From assembly GCA_024508355.1 (NCBI GenBank), contig JAMZEJ010000005.1:186001-250000 (forward strand): a stretch of DNA of 64,000 bases. Direction: 5' to 3'. Source of the DNA: Rhizosaccharibacter radicis. Lineage in GTDB: Bacteria; Pseudomonadota; Alphaproteobacteria; Acetobacterales; Acetobacteraceae. A program made the translations under genes and the position numbers. The stretch's first letter is position 1, and every line of letters begins with the position of its first letter. Below the pieces are notes generated by a model. That model worked only from the letters and a program-made list of their open reading frames with translations, was not told the origin of the DNA and ran no database searches. Shown one piece after another: positions 50,908 through 60,334 of the stretch.

Positions 50908-53900
50908 CTACTGGAACAGCCGGCGCAGAATGCCCGGCGCCAGCAGCGAGAACGGGTTCACCCGCAGGGCCGGATCGTCGAACGGTCCCTTGAGCGTCAC
51001 CACGGCGGCGAACAGCCCGCCGCCCCGCTCCGGGCTGAACAGATGTCCCACCAGGGGCAGCCGCCCCGGCAGCTGGTTCACCGCCCATGCTGGCACCACC
51101 GTCCCCTTCAGGTCCAGGGTCCGGCGCTGCAGATCGATCGTACCTCCCGCGGTCACCCCCAGCGCCGCGCTGTGGGCGACGCCGTCGTGCAGGGTCAGCA
51201 CCTCGTCGCGCAACCGGAACGGCAACGACACCCGGTCCACCCCGAGCTGCGGGCTCGGCTTCGCGCCCAGCCACCCATAGATCGACAGGTTGCGCGCGAT
51301 CCGCGCCGCCTTCGGCGCCTTCAGCACCGTGAACGGACCCACCTCCGCGGTGCCGTCCATCGGGAAGCCGGGTCCACGCTCGTCCAGATGCGCCGACAAC
51401 CTGGCATCGCCGCCCGCCACCAGCTCCGTCACCGAAAGGCCCCGCAGCAGCGCGCCGAGATCGTCCGCATGGGCGTCCAGCCGCCGGCCGCCCTGCCGGT
51501 CGGGCCGCAGAAACATCTCGATCCGGGTCGGACCCGCCGCCACCAGATGTCCCCGGGCCAGATTGGTGCCGTCATCCTCCAGATGGCCGGCCACGCCGGA
51601 GAAGCTCCGCCCGGCGCCGAGCCGCACCTGTCCGAACCGCACATCCGCGGTCCAGGGCTGCGGCGGTGCCCCTTCCGTCCGCTCCACGAGCGGCGCCGGC
51701 CGCTGCCTGCCCCGGCGCGAAGCCGGAGCGCCTTTTCGGCCCTCGTCCCGGTCCCCGGCAAGCCGGCGCGGCTGAAGCGCCGGGGCCGGGCGATCCCCGG
51801 TCAGCATCGACAGGTCCAGCATCGGGCCGTGCACATCGATGCGCACCGGATCCGCCTTGCGGTGCGGGATCTCCACCCGCCCGATGCCCTGGGTCCCCCC
51901 CAAACGGAACTGCGCCACCACGAGCTGGCGCGCCGCGCCACGGCTTACCTGAGCCCGTGCCCGGATGGCCAGGTCCGGCCCCTCGGCGCGGATGTCGTCG
52001 ATCGAATCGAGCTTGCCGTCCCGCAGCCCGATGCGCGCGGACAGGCGCGCCGGAACGCCGTCCGGCTTGAACCAGATCGGCGTCACCAGCAGCGCGTCGC
52101 GCATGTCCAGCCGCAGATCCACCGTGGCATCGCCGCTCCGCCGGTGATCGTACCCCACGCTCAGCACGCCGTGCCCGCGCATGTGGCTCCCGTCCGGGTC
52201 GAGCCCTTCCGCCTGCATCGCCGCATCGTCCACCGTCGCCCGCACCTCGGCGCTTTCCACCGACTGATCCGGTGGCCCGGCATGGAAATCCATCCGGTAG
52301 CTCAGCACGGTCGGCAGCCCCCCGAACCGGGCGGTCCCCTCCAGCTGCAGCCCGTCGGTCGTGGCATGCAGGGCCAGCGCGCCGTCATCGAGGTCGCGAT
52401 GCACCGCCACGTCGCCCAGATGCACGTCGGACAACCGCGCCTTCGTGTCGGCCCGCACCGCCTCCGCCGGAATGTCGGCCTTCAACGGCAACCCGACCGC
52501 GAGATCGATCTCCGCGTGTCCCGACGGGTCGCGGAACGACAGCGGGTGGCGCGACAACAGGTGCAGGCGCGGGTGGGACAGAAGGGCGATCACGTCGGCG
52601 ACCCCACCCGACAGGTGCGCCCGCACCTCCGCCTCCTGTTCGGGACGGGTCAGGCCGTCGATGCGCATCGAGGCCCCGCTCACCCGGATCGGCGGGCGTT
52701 CCGGATCGGTATCCGACCCTCCGCCGCGCGGCACGCCTTCCCGCGCGGTGCCGTTCGACACCATCAGCGAATCCTCGCCCTGGAGATCAAGCCGCGCATC
52801 CAGGTTCCGCATCGGCGCGATCGGCCTCAGCCACCATAGGGTCAGTCCCCGCGCGTCGAATCCTCCCGACGGCGCGACGGGCCGCAGGCCGCCCAGACCC
52901 GCGTGGCTGTCCAGCCCCACTGAGACCCGGAGCCCCTGCGCCTCTCCTTCCGTGATGTTCTCCGTGACCCAGCGCCGGGCACCTTCCGCCACCCCGTGCG
53001 GCCAGTATCGCGGCAGCAGGTCGAAGCCGATCCGGGGGATCGCGGCGTCCCAGCGCGACCGCACGATCCGGGGGGCGTCCAGGCGGTCCAGCGTCCCGCC
53101 GCCCGACAGCCGCAGCTCCGGCCCCGGCGCGTCGCTCGAGCCGAACCGGATCGCCGCCGCCTCGACCGCCCCGCCGACGCCGCCCATTTGGTCGCGCCGG
53201 GCCGACAACAGCACCGTCCCGCTTCTCACCGAAAGCACGTCGTCGGGCGTCGCCACGGTTCCGGCCCCGATCGCCAGCGCGGCATCCAGCGCCCGCGGCA
53301 CGGGCATCGCGTCCGGCCCGACGCCCAGCCGGACCCGCGCTTCCAACGCCAGCGGCACCGACAATCCGGCCAGAACAGGCGGCAGCGGCAGCATGGCCGC
53401 CAGCCGGCCGGGCGCCGCGGAATCGACGTGCAACTGCCAGACCGTGTCGTGCGCGGCGCCGGCCGAAACGGCGTCCGGCTCCGCCACCCCGCCGCCCGCG
53501 GCCCGCAACCGCAGCCGCCCGGAGCCCAGCATCAGCCCGCCGGCCAGGCGCCCGACGACGCCGCCGCCCGGCCGCCGCAACAAGGAAGCCTCCAGCCCTT
53601 CCGCCCGGAGGACCTTCCCGGACGCCTGGTCGCGCAGCAGCACGGTGCCGCTCCGCAGGGTCAGCACCCGACAGGAATCGATCGCTACCCCCGGCCCACC
53701 GGCCCCCGCACCACGCGAAACACCGGGCAGGTCGAGCGCGACGCTCCCCCCCGGGTCCCGGCGGAGCCGCAGCGTCAGGTCCCGCAGCCGCACCGATCGC
53801 GGCGCGATCGTAGCGCTCAGCAGCCGACCGGTCGCCAGCGCCGCATCCGCCGATGCCAGCAGGTCCAGCACCTCGCCCGAAGGCCGGCGCACGATCAGCC

Positions 53901-54222
53901 GTCGCGCCGAGATCTCCAGCCCCGCGTCCCGCCCACGCCACAACCCGTCCCAGCTGATCGCGACCGTGCCGACCTCCAGCAGCGCCGCCGGGGGACCGCC
54001 TTCGGTCTCGCGCGACAGCACGAAGGGCTGCAGCCGGTGCACCACCCACGAGACGTCGAGCGGCCCCGCCGCGAGGCGCGCCGCCAGCATCAGCGCCCCC
54101 AGCAGGCCGCCCAGCACCGGCAACAGCACCAGCGTCAGCACGAGCCGCCCCCCGTGCCCGCGCCAGCGTCGCCAGAAGCGGCCCAGGGACACCGCTTGAC
54201 CGTGTCCGTTCAATCCGGCCAC
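50908..54222 (-). CDS. YhdP/AsmA-like envelope protein
   Basis: A protein of about 1104 residues with one N-terminal membrane helix (about 26-48) and a very long beta-rich periplasmic region. The C-terminal VVPAWAVNQLPGRLPLVGHL and GGGLFAAVVTLKGPFDDP are typical of the YhdP branch of AsmA-like proteins. In E. coli these are proposed to carry phospholipids to the outer membrane. A Pro/Arg-rich low-complexity patch lies near 51660-51790. The start is GTG 54222 or TTG 54213, both without a strong ribosome-binding site. It is divergent from glnE. Confidence 0.82.
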   Translation of the reverse strand: MAGLNGHGQAVSLGRFWRRWRGHGGRLVLTLVLLPVLGGLLGALMLAARLAAGPLDVSWVVHRLQPFVLSRETEGGPPAALLEVGTVAISWDGLWRGRDAGLEISARRLIVRRPSGEVLDLLASADAALATGRLLSATIAPRSVRLRDLTLRLRRDPGGSVALDLPGVSRGAGAGGPGVAIDSCRVLTLRSGTVLLRDQASGKVLRAEGLEASLLRRPGGGVVGRLAGGLMLGSGRLRLRAAGGGVAEPDAVSAGAAHDTVWQLHVDSAAPGRLAAMLPLPPVLAGLSVPLALEARVRLGVGPDAMPVPRALDAALAIGAGTVATPDDVLSVRSGTVLLSARRDQMGGVGGAVEAAAIRFGSSDAPGPELRLSGGGTLDRLDAPRIVRSRWDAAIPRIGFDLLPRYWPHGVAEGARRWVTENITEGEAQGLRVSVGLDSHAGLGGLRPVAPSGGFDARGLTLWWLRPIAPMRNLDARLDLQGEDSLMVSNGTAREGVPRGGGSDTDPERPPIRVSGASMRIDGLTRPEQEAEVRAHLSGGVADVIALLSHPRLHLLSRHPLSFRDPSGHAEIDLAVGLPLKADIPAEAVRADTKARLSDVHLGDVAVHRDLDDGALALHATTDGLQLEGTARFGGLPTVLSYRMDFHAGPPDQSVESAEVRATVDDAAMQAEGLDPDGSHMRGHGVLSVGYDHRRSGDATVDLRLDMRDALLVTPIWFKPDGVPARLSARIGLRDGKLDSIDDIRAEGPDLAIRARAQVSRGAARQLVVAQFRLGGTQGIGRVEIPHRKADPVRIDVHGPMLDLSMLTGDRPAPALQPRRLAGDRDEGRKGAPASRRGRQRPAPLVERTEGAPPQPWTADVRFGQVRLGAGRSFSGVAGHLEDDGTNLARGHLVAAGPTRIEMFLRPDRQGGRRLDAHADDLGALLRGLSVTELVAGGDARLSAHLDERGPGFPMDGTAEVGPFTVLKAPKAARIARNLSIYGWLGAKPSPQLGVDRVSLPFRLRDEVLTLHDGVAHSAALGVTAGGTIDLQRRTLDLKGTVVPAWAVNQLPGRLPLVGHLFSPERGGGLFAAVVTLKGPFDDPALRVNPFSLLAPGILRRLFQ

Positions 54223-54253
54223 CGTCGCCCGCACCCCGCGTCTCGGGCCGCCG

Positions 54254-54275
54254 CCGGCACCGCACCCGGTGCCGG
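54254..54275. repeat. 9-bp inverted repeat in the yhdP-like/glnE divergent gap
   Basis: CCGGCACCG (54254-54262) and CGGTGCCGG (54267-54275) flank a four-base loop in the 107-bp divergent intergenic region. It is a possible operator or 5'-UTR hairpin. No promoter elements could be placed with confidence. Confidence 0.45.
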
Positions 54276-54329
54276 TCCGATCCGGAACCGGGCGGCGGCG
54301 AAGGCCGCGAAACCTGCCCGGAAGCAACC

Positions 54330-57300
54330 ATGCCGGCCACCAACACTCGGCGGAAAACCGGACGCGGCGACGCAACCACGGTGGACGCGACGGAAGGCTT
54401 CGCGTTTCCCGACCGCTGGCCCGCGGCCGCCGACGCCGAAGGGGCCGATCGGCTGGAACACGCCCTGCGCGCCGAAGCCGAGCGGCGGGGCGATCTTCCC
54501 CGTCTCGCGCGCCCGGACACGGCCACGATCGCCATGATCCGCGCGCTGGGCGGCAACGCACCGTTCCTGGCGGAGCTCGCGCGCCGGGAGATGCCGACCC
54601 TCGAACATCTGCTGCGCGCCGGCCCCGCCGCCGCCGCACGCGCCGAACTGGCCCGCCTCGGCCGGCTCCGTCCGGAGACACCTCGCGCCACGCTGGGCGA
54701 GGCGTTGCGGGATGCCAAGCGGCGCGTCGCGCTCGCCTCCGCGGTCGCCGACATCGGCGGGATGTGGACGCTCCACCACATCACCGGCACGCTCAGCCTG
54801 CTGGCGGAAGCAGCCCTCCGGGCCGCCCTGGCGCACCTCCTGCTGTCGGCCGCCACCGAGCAACGCTTCGTTCTCGCCGACCCCCGCCAGCCGGATCGCG
54901 ACAGCGGCTTCATCGTGCTGGCCATGGGCAAGCTCGGCGCCCGCGAGCTGAACTACTCGTCCGACATCGACCTCGTGCTGTTGTTCGATCCGGACGCCCA
55001 GCCCACCGCCCTCCGGGACGGCCTCCAGCAGACCGCCAACCGGATCGCCGCCGAACTGGTGTCGCTGATGGAAGCCCGCACCGCCGGCGGCTACGTGTTC
55101 CGCACCGACCTGCGGCTCCGCCCCGATCCGGGAGCCACGCCCCCCGTGGTGTCGCTGCCCGCCGCCCTGACGTACTACGAGAGCCTCGGCCAGAACTGGG
55201 AACGCGCGGCCATGATCAAGGCCCGCCCGGTCGCGGGGGACATCGCGGCCGGGGAGCGCTTCCTGTCGGCGATCCGGCCGTTCGTGTGGCGCCGGCACCT
55301 GGACTTCGCCGCCGTGGCCGACATCCACGCCACCAAGCGCCGAATCGACCATCATCGCGGCACCGGCGCGCCCCCCCCGGGCGCGGGCCCCGTCGCGCCC
55401 GGCACCTCCTGGGAACAGGCCGCCGCCCGGCCTTCCGGCGGCTGGCAGCCGGCGCCGTTCCGCGCCCGGCGCGGCGCCATGCCCAAGGTGGAGGCCACCG
55501 CGCCGGCGGTCGACGCCTCGGCGCCCCTGCCGGACAAGGCCCGCGCCCTGCTCGGCTTCAACCTCAAGCTCGGCCGCGGCGGCATCCGCGAGATCGAGTT
55601 CCTGGCACAGACGCTGCAGCTCCTGTGGGGCGGCCGCGAGCCCGGCCTGCGCGATCCCACCACGCTGGGCGCCCTGCGCCGTCTGGCCGACAACAACTAT
55701 CTCGCCAGAAGCATCGCGCAACTGCTGTCGGCCCATTACCGGCTGCTGCGCCGGATGGAACACCGGCTGCAGATGCAGTTCGACCGCCAGACCCACAGCC
55801 TGCCGGCCGATCCGGCCGCTTTCGCCCGCTTCGCCCTGTTCATGGACTTCGACGATGCGGCCGCCCTCGCGGACCGGCTCACCCCCGTGCTGCGCGACGT
55901 GCACGAGCAGTTCGAGCACCATCTGGCGCCGCCGCCGCCGGTGCGCGACCCGGACGAACGCGCCGGCACCGGGCAGAACGAGACGGCCGGCACGCTCCCC
56001 GACATCCCGGACCCCGGCGACCCGGAGCTGCCCGGACGCTTGAGCTGGTTCAACATTCCCGCCACCGGCCCCGTGCTGGACATATTGCGGCGCTGGAACG
56101 ACGGCGGCATGCGCGCCCTGCGCACCGAGCGGGCCCGTGGCCTGTTGCGCGATCTGATGCCCACGCTGCTCCGGGCCGTGGGCGCGCAACGCGATCCGGC
56201 CGCCACGCTGGCCAGGTTCGACCTGCTGTTGTCCCGCCAGCCGGCCGGGGTGCAGCTGTTGTCGCTGCTGGCGCGCAATCCGGACCTGTTGAACCGGCTC
56301 GCGGTGCTGCTGGATGCGTCCCGCCCGCTCGCCGATCATCTCGCCGCCGTGCCCGGCGCCCTGGAAGGCCTGCTGGTGCCCGATGTCGGGCCGGCGGCCT
56401 CGCGCACCATGCGCAGCATCCTGCGTCGCCAGATGAACGCCGCCGCCGACATGGAGGAAGCCGTCCGGGTCGCACGCCCCCTGCTGCGCGGCGAGGAATT
56501 CCGCCTGTCCGCGGCCCAGCTCGAGGGCGCGATGTCGGCCGACGCGGCCGGCACCTGGCGCACGGCGCTGGCCGACACCGCCATCGAGCAGATGCTGTTC
56601 CAGGTGCGGCGGGAGCACGAACGACGGTTCGGCCGCATCCCCGGCGGCGGCATGGCGGTGGTGGCGCTCGGCAAGGCGGGCTCGCGCGACATGATGAGCG
56701 GCTCCGACCTGGACCTCATGCTGGTGTACGACCATCCCGCGGCGGTGGAGCACAGCGTCCCGATTTCTCGCCGTCGGATGACCGGCGCGTCCCCGGCTCC
56801 CGGCGCCCCGGGCTCGCGCGCCGCGGTTCCGCCGCGCGCCCTTCCGCCCAGCCAGTTCTTCGCCCGTCTCGCTCACGCCCTGATCGCCGCCCTGTCCGCG
56901 CCCGGATCGGAAGGGCCCCTGTTCGCGCTCGACATGCGGCTGCGTCCTTCCGGCGCCAAAGGCCCCGTGGCCGTATCGCTCGAAAGCTTCCGCCGTTACC
57001 ACGCCGAACAGGCCTGGACGTGGGAACGGCTCGCTTTGTGCCGGGCCAGGGTCGTGGCCGGTCCGCCCGACCTGCGGCGCCGCATCGCCCGGGCGATCGA
57101 CGCGGCCGTGATCCCGCCGGCCGGCAGCAGAAACCCGGCCGTGATCCGCGCCGACGTGCTGGACATGCGCCGCCGCCTGTTGCGCGACCTCCCGTTCCGG
57201 GGGGCGTGGGACGTCAAGCTGCGTCCCGGCGGCCTGATGGAGCTGGAATTCATCGCCCAGGCCCTGCAGCTCCAGGCTCCTCCGAACTTCCCCCGCCACC

Positions 57301-57587
57301 CGACGACGCGGGTGGCGCTGCGCCGCCTCGCCCAGGCGGACCTGCTTGCGAACGAGGATGCCGCCCTGCTGGTGAAGGCGGACCGGTTCTGGCGCGCGCT
57401 TCAAGGGATGCTCCGGATCCTGCTCGGACCGGAACCCCCGGCCACGTTGCAGAACATGCCCGTGCCCGCCCTGTCCCTGCTCATGCGGGCGCTACGCTGT
57501 GATGATCTCGCCGAGCTCGAGGTCCGGCGCGACCGGACCGCCGCCGACGTGCGCGCGGTGTTCAACAGGGTGGTGGGTCAGGTCTGA
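54330..57587 (+). CDS. glnE: Bifunctional glutamine synthetase adenylyltransferase/deadenylase
   Basis: A 1085-residue enzyme that adenylylates GlnA when nitrogen is rich and removes AMP when nitrogen is poor, under PII control. The N-terminal adenylyl-removing domain has GKLGARELNYSSDIDL at 200-215 and GRGGIREIEF; the C-terminal adenylyltransferase domain has GSDLDLMLVYD at 791-801. Both catalytic Asp pairs are present. Two Pro/Ala/Arg-rich insertions, about 344-405 and 804-835, make it longer than E. coli GlnE (946). The ATG at 54330 has GGAAGC upstream. It is convergent with the peroxiredoxin gene. Confidence 0.95.
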   Translation: MPATNTRRKTGRGDATTVDATEGFAFPDRWPAAADAEGADRLEHALRAEAERRGDLPRLARPDTATIAMIRALGGNAPFLAELARREMPTLEHLLRAGPAAAARAELARLGRLRPETPRATLGEALRDAKRRVALASAVADIGGMWTLHHITGTLSLLAEAALRAALAHLLLSAATEQRFVLADPRQPDRDSGFIVLAMGKLGARELNYSSDIDLVLLFDPDAQPTALRDGLQQTANRIAAELVSLMEARTAGGYVFRTDLRLRPDPGATPPVVSLPAALTYYESLGQNWERAAMIKARPVAGDIAAGERFLSAIRPFVWRRHLDFAAVADIHATKRRIDHHRGTGAPPPGAGPVAPGTSWEQAAARPSGGWQPAPFRARRGAMPKVEATAPAVDASAPLPDKARALLGFNLKLGRGGIREIEFLAQTLQLLWGGREPGLRDPTTLGALRRLADNNYLARSIAQLLSAHYRLLRRMEHRLQMQFDRQTHSLPADPAAFARFALFMDFDDAAALADRLTPVLRDVHEQFEHHLAPPPPVRDPDERAGTGQNETAGTLPDIPDPGDPELPGRLSWFNIPATGPVLDILRRWNDGGMRALRTERARGLLRDLMPTLLRAVGAQRDPAATLARFDLLLSRQPAGVQLLSLLARNPDLLNRLAVLLDASRPLADHLAAVPGALEGLLVPDVGPAASRTMRSILRRQMNAAADMEEAVRVARPLLRGEEFRLSAAQLEGAMSADAAGTWRTALADTAIEQMLFQVRREHERRFGRIPGGGMAVVALGKAGSRDMMSGSDLDLMLVYDHPAAVEHSVPISRRRMTGASPAPGAPGSRAAVPPRALPPSQFFARLAHALIAALSAPGSEGPLFALDMRLRPSGAKGPVAVSLESFRRYHAEQAWTWERLALCRARVVAGPPDLRRRIARAIDAAVIPPAGSRNPAVIRADVLDMRRRLLRDLPFRGAWDVKLRPGGLMELEFIAQALQLQAPPNFPRHPTTRVALRRLAQADLLANEDAALLVKADRFWRALQGMLRILLGPEPPATLQNMPVPALSLLMRALRCDDLAELEVRRDRTAADVRAVFNRVVGQV

Positions 57588-57589
57588 TC

Positions 57590-57619
57590 GCGCCGGAAGC
57601 GGAAGGGAGTTCCCGGCGC
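57590..57619. terminator. Weak hairpin between glnE and peroxiredoxin gene
   Basis: A 7-bp GCGCCGG/CCGGCGC stem with a 16-base loop lies between the convergent gene ends at 57587 and 57645. There is no U-run on either side, so termination is only suggested by position. Confidence 0.3.
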
Positions 57620-57644
57620 GGGGTTCCACGGACGGCGCCGCGCC

Positions 57645-58154
57645 TCAGGGCCGCCGTGCCAGCGCCTCGGCCGCCTGTTTCACCTGTGCCGCGTGCTCGG
57701 CCGGCTTGACCTTGCGCCACACCGCCGCCACCCGGCCGTCGGCGTCCACCAGGAAACTGGATCGCTCCATGCCCCAGTAGGTGCGGCCATACATGCTCTT
57801 CTGCACCCAGCAGCCATAGGCGTCGGCCAGCGTATGCTCGGCATCGCTGGCCAGCAGGAACTCAAGCCCGTACTTGGCGGCGAAGCGATCGAGCTGCGGC
57901 ACCGGATCCGGGCTCACCCCGATCACCGTGAGCCCCAGCCCCGACAGGGCCGGCAACGCTTCCTGAATGCCGCAGGCCTGCACGGTGCAGCCGGACGTAT
58001 CCGCCTTGGGATAGAAGTAGACGAGGTAGGGCTTTCCCGCGAGCGCTACGCTGAACGCGGTCCGGTTGTGGCTGGCCGGCAGCTGGAAGCCCGGTGCCAC
58101 GTCTCCCACCGACGGGCCGACCGCCGCCTCGTTCCCGTTTTCTGTTCCAGCCAA
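57645..58154 (-). CDS. bcp: Thioredoxin-dependent peroxiredoxin, BCP/PrxQ type
   Basis: A 169-residue enzyme reducing H2O2 and organic peroxides. The active-site segment YFYPKADTSGCTVQACGIQE has peroxidatic Cys56 and resolving Cys61, the five-residue spacing typical of atypical 2-Cys BCP proteins. The FLLASDAEHTLADAYGCW and GMERSSFLVDADGRV segments also fit. No signal peptide, so cytoplasmic. Confidence 0.93.
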   Translation of the reverse strand: MAGTENGNEAAVGPSVGDVAPGFQLPASHNRTAFSVALAGKPYLVYFYPKADTSGCTVQACGIQEALPALSGLGLTVIGVSPDPVPQLDRFAAKYGLEFLLASDAEHTLADAYGCWVQKSMYGRTYWGMERSSFLVDADGRVAAVWRKVKPAEHAAQVKQAAEALARRP

Positions 58155-58252
58155 GGTCCAGCTCCCCGTCCTGCCATCCGGAACCGCGAGCCTAGCCCCG
58201 ACCGCCCGCTCCGGCCACCCGGGGCGGGCTCCAGACCTCCGGACGCGCCGGC

Positions 58253-58618
58253 TCAGTAGGGGTAGTAGCCAGCCACCGGAGGCGGCGGGGGCGCGTAGGT
58301 CACCACCGGAGGCGCCGCATACACGACGGGCGGGGCGGCATACACCACCGGCGGCGGAGGAGGCGGGGGCGCCACGGCGGTCACCAGCCCGGCTCCGAGC
58401 GCGCCGATCACCGCGCCCGCCGCCAGGCCGCCCAGCAGCGCTCCGCCGTCATGATGACGGTGCCAGCCGCCGTAGCCGCCATAGCCGCGCGGTCCATATC
58501 CGCCATACCCGCCGCCGTTCCAGCCATGATGCCACTGCGCCTGCGCGCCCGGCGCCGCCAGGGCCACGCCCGCGGCCATCACGGGAACCGCGAGCCAGAA
58601 ACGCGAACCGTTCAACAT
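58253..58618 (-). CDS. Small secreted Gly/Tyr/His-rich protein
   Basis: A 121-residue protein of unknown function. The signal peptide (1-27) is cut after AQA. Then come a Gly/Tyr/His/Trp-rich segment (about 29-58), a glycine-zipper-like hydrophobic stretch (60-82, LLGGLAAGAVIGALGAG) and a Pro-rich tail with repeated PPVVYAA units ending in GYYPY. Such compositions occur in small outer-membrane or surface-associated proteins of alphaproteobacteria. ATG 58618 was chosen because it opens the signal peptide; an ATG eleven codons upstream is less likely. Confidence 0.7.
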   Translation of the reverse strand: MLNGSRFWLAVPVMAAGVALAAPGAQAQWHHGWNGGGYGGYGPRGYGGYGGWHRHHDGGALLGGLAAGAVIGALGAGLVTAVAPPPPPPPVVYAAPPVVYAAPPVVTYAPPPPPVAGYYPY

Positions 58619-59379
58619 GGAGAACAGCCTTTCGATCTTCGGGAAGGGCATCGCGGGCGGCCATCGGATCGGCCGACACCTTCCCTTCCATCATCGTGTT
58701 CTACGCGCGGCCCATGACGGGAAACGGGCCGGTCCAAGGCGAAATCGAGGCATCCACGATCACACGCGAACGTGAGCCAACCGCCAATTCGCGCATCCCG
58801 CGAGCCCGCGCCTACGGTGGCCGGCCGAGGTAGAGCCCCCGTCCGAGCCTCAAGCACCCCGCGAGGGCTCGGCCCGCCGACCTCCTGCGCGACAAGCCCA
58901 TACTCGGGCGGCCACCGGCCCCCGGGAGGGCCGGCACCTTGTTACTCCTCGATCGCAGGACTCTGGATCGCGCACCTCACCATTCCGGCGTGGGCCGCAT
59001 CCCGCTCCATACTCCGCCCGTCCTGCACCCCTTTTGCCCGCCGCGCGGCGCTTTCGCCCGTCGCATCCGTAGGTCCCCGCCCTGGCGGGCGGCATCATCC
59101 CGGCCGGACCAGCGGCGATCTCTTCCCGCCGGCATGCGACCGCGCCAACCCCCGGCCCCACCCGCCCGACATGCGAGCCGCCTCCGCATCGGGCGACGGC
59201 GAGATCCATCCTGCACCGAGACATCGGCAGGCTTCATGGGGGTACCAGGGCGAACCGCCCGCGCCAGGCAGCGCTGAGGGCCATCATCACCGGCGCGCCG
59301 GGTTGGCGGCGGAAGGCGTCCGGCACGATCTCCTGGCCTGAGGCGAACGCTTCCGCGCCTCGCTGCCCCGGATCGGCCG
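58619..59379. other. 761-bp stretch without a recognisable gene
   Basis: Several short frames on both strands exist, but their translations are dominated by Arg/Gly/Ala/Pro and lack domains, ribosome-binding sites or signal peptides. I saw no tRNA-like, tmRNA-like or RNase P-like motif. Part of 59234-59379 on the minus strand reads more protein-like (EAFASGQEIVPDAFRRQPGA) but has no start codon outside the neighbouring gene. Confidence 0.4.
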
Positions 59380-60084
59380 TCAGTTCGGCGCCGCCGGAGC
59401 CGCACCGGGGTTCAGAGGCGCTTCCGGACGCGGCGGCGTTCCGGTGGCATATCCCGCCGGCACCGCGAACACATCCGCATCGAGCGGGCCATACCGGACG
59501 GTGCGGGCCCGGATCAGCACCCGGTCGCCCTGCCGCGCCTGCAGCATCACCCCGTCCGCCGTCAGACACAGCACGGAGGGCGCGCCGCTATCGTCGGCCG
59601 TCAGCCATTCCGTGCACGGATAGCCCGCCACCTGAAGCGTGTTCCCGCGCCGGAACGACCCCGTCGCTCGCGATCCGGGAGGCGACAGCGCGCCGCCCGG
59701 GGCCGGCACGGTGGTGGCCATCCGGCGTCCCGTTTCCACCATGGTCAGCCGGCGCGCGGGATAGTCGGTGATCATGAAGGAAGCATTGCCAGGCGGGTCC
59801 ACCCGCTGCTTCTGCACCGCCGCGGCGAACCGCACCCGCTGGGTCATCAGTGCGCCCGCGCCGGCCGGGGTCCCAGCCGGCGGCGGCACCTCGTACAGGA
59901 TGTCGACGTCGTGCTGCGGCACGACGAACGGGTTCTCGGCCGCCGGCACCGGCAGCATCGCCGTCCCCGCATCGGCCGCCGCCGCCGCGCGCAGCGCGAG
60001 TGAGAACCCGAGCCCCGCCGCCGCCAGCAGAGCGGCCGTCCGGCGCCACCCGCGCTGCCCTCTCGTCGTTCCCGATCGCTTCAT
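59380..60084 (-). CDS. Secreted protein of unknown function, paralogue A
   Basis: A 234-residue protein with a signal peptide (about 1-38, Ala-rich, cut near AAA). The mature part has HDVDILYEVPPP, then a beta-rich region, VAGYPCTEWLTADDSG, LCLTADGVMLQ and RYGPLDADVFAVPAGY. Cys157 and Cys173 could form a disulphide. The next gene upstream on the same strand encodes a clear paralogue. The fold looks like the beta-sheet DUF4412-type secreted proteins, but that is a guess. Start at ATG 60084 (MKRSGTTRGQ). Confidence 0.65.
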   Translation of the reverse strand: MKRSGTTRGQRGWRRTAALLAAAGLGFSLALRAAAAADAGTAMLPVPAAENPFVVPQHDVDILYEVPPPAGTPAGAGALMTQRVRFAAAVQKQRVDPPGNASFMITDYPARRLTMVETGRRMATTVPAPGGALSPPGSRATGSFRRGNTLQVAGYPCTEWLTADDSGAPSVLCLTADGVMLQARQGDRVLIRARTVRYGPLDADVFAVPAGYATGTPPRPEAPLNPGAAPAAPN

Positions 60085-60334
60085 CGCCGTTCCGCATCCT
60101 CTCTCCTGCGGATCACCGCCCAACCGGCGACGATCCGCCCCGCCAGCCCGGCGACGACGTTCGAGGTCCAGACCTCAGGGGCAGGCCCGACGCGCTCCGC
60201 GTTTCCGGCGGCATCGGGCACCATCGTGCCTCCGGACGGTCATCGCCCGGCGCGAGCGCCAGCCCGCGCGTTCACCGGATGCCTCCGATCAACGACCCGC
60301 CCCAGCTTAAACCCTGGCTCCGTCAACGGACCTT

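Noticed and set aside
58850..59224. Minus-strand frame of 124 codons in the gene-free stretch
   Set aside because: Arg/Gly/Ala-rich with scattered Cys, no domain and no initiation signal.
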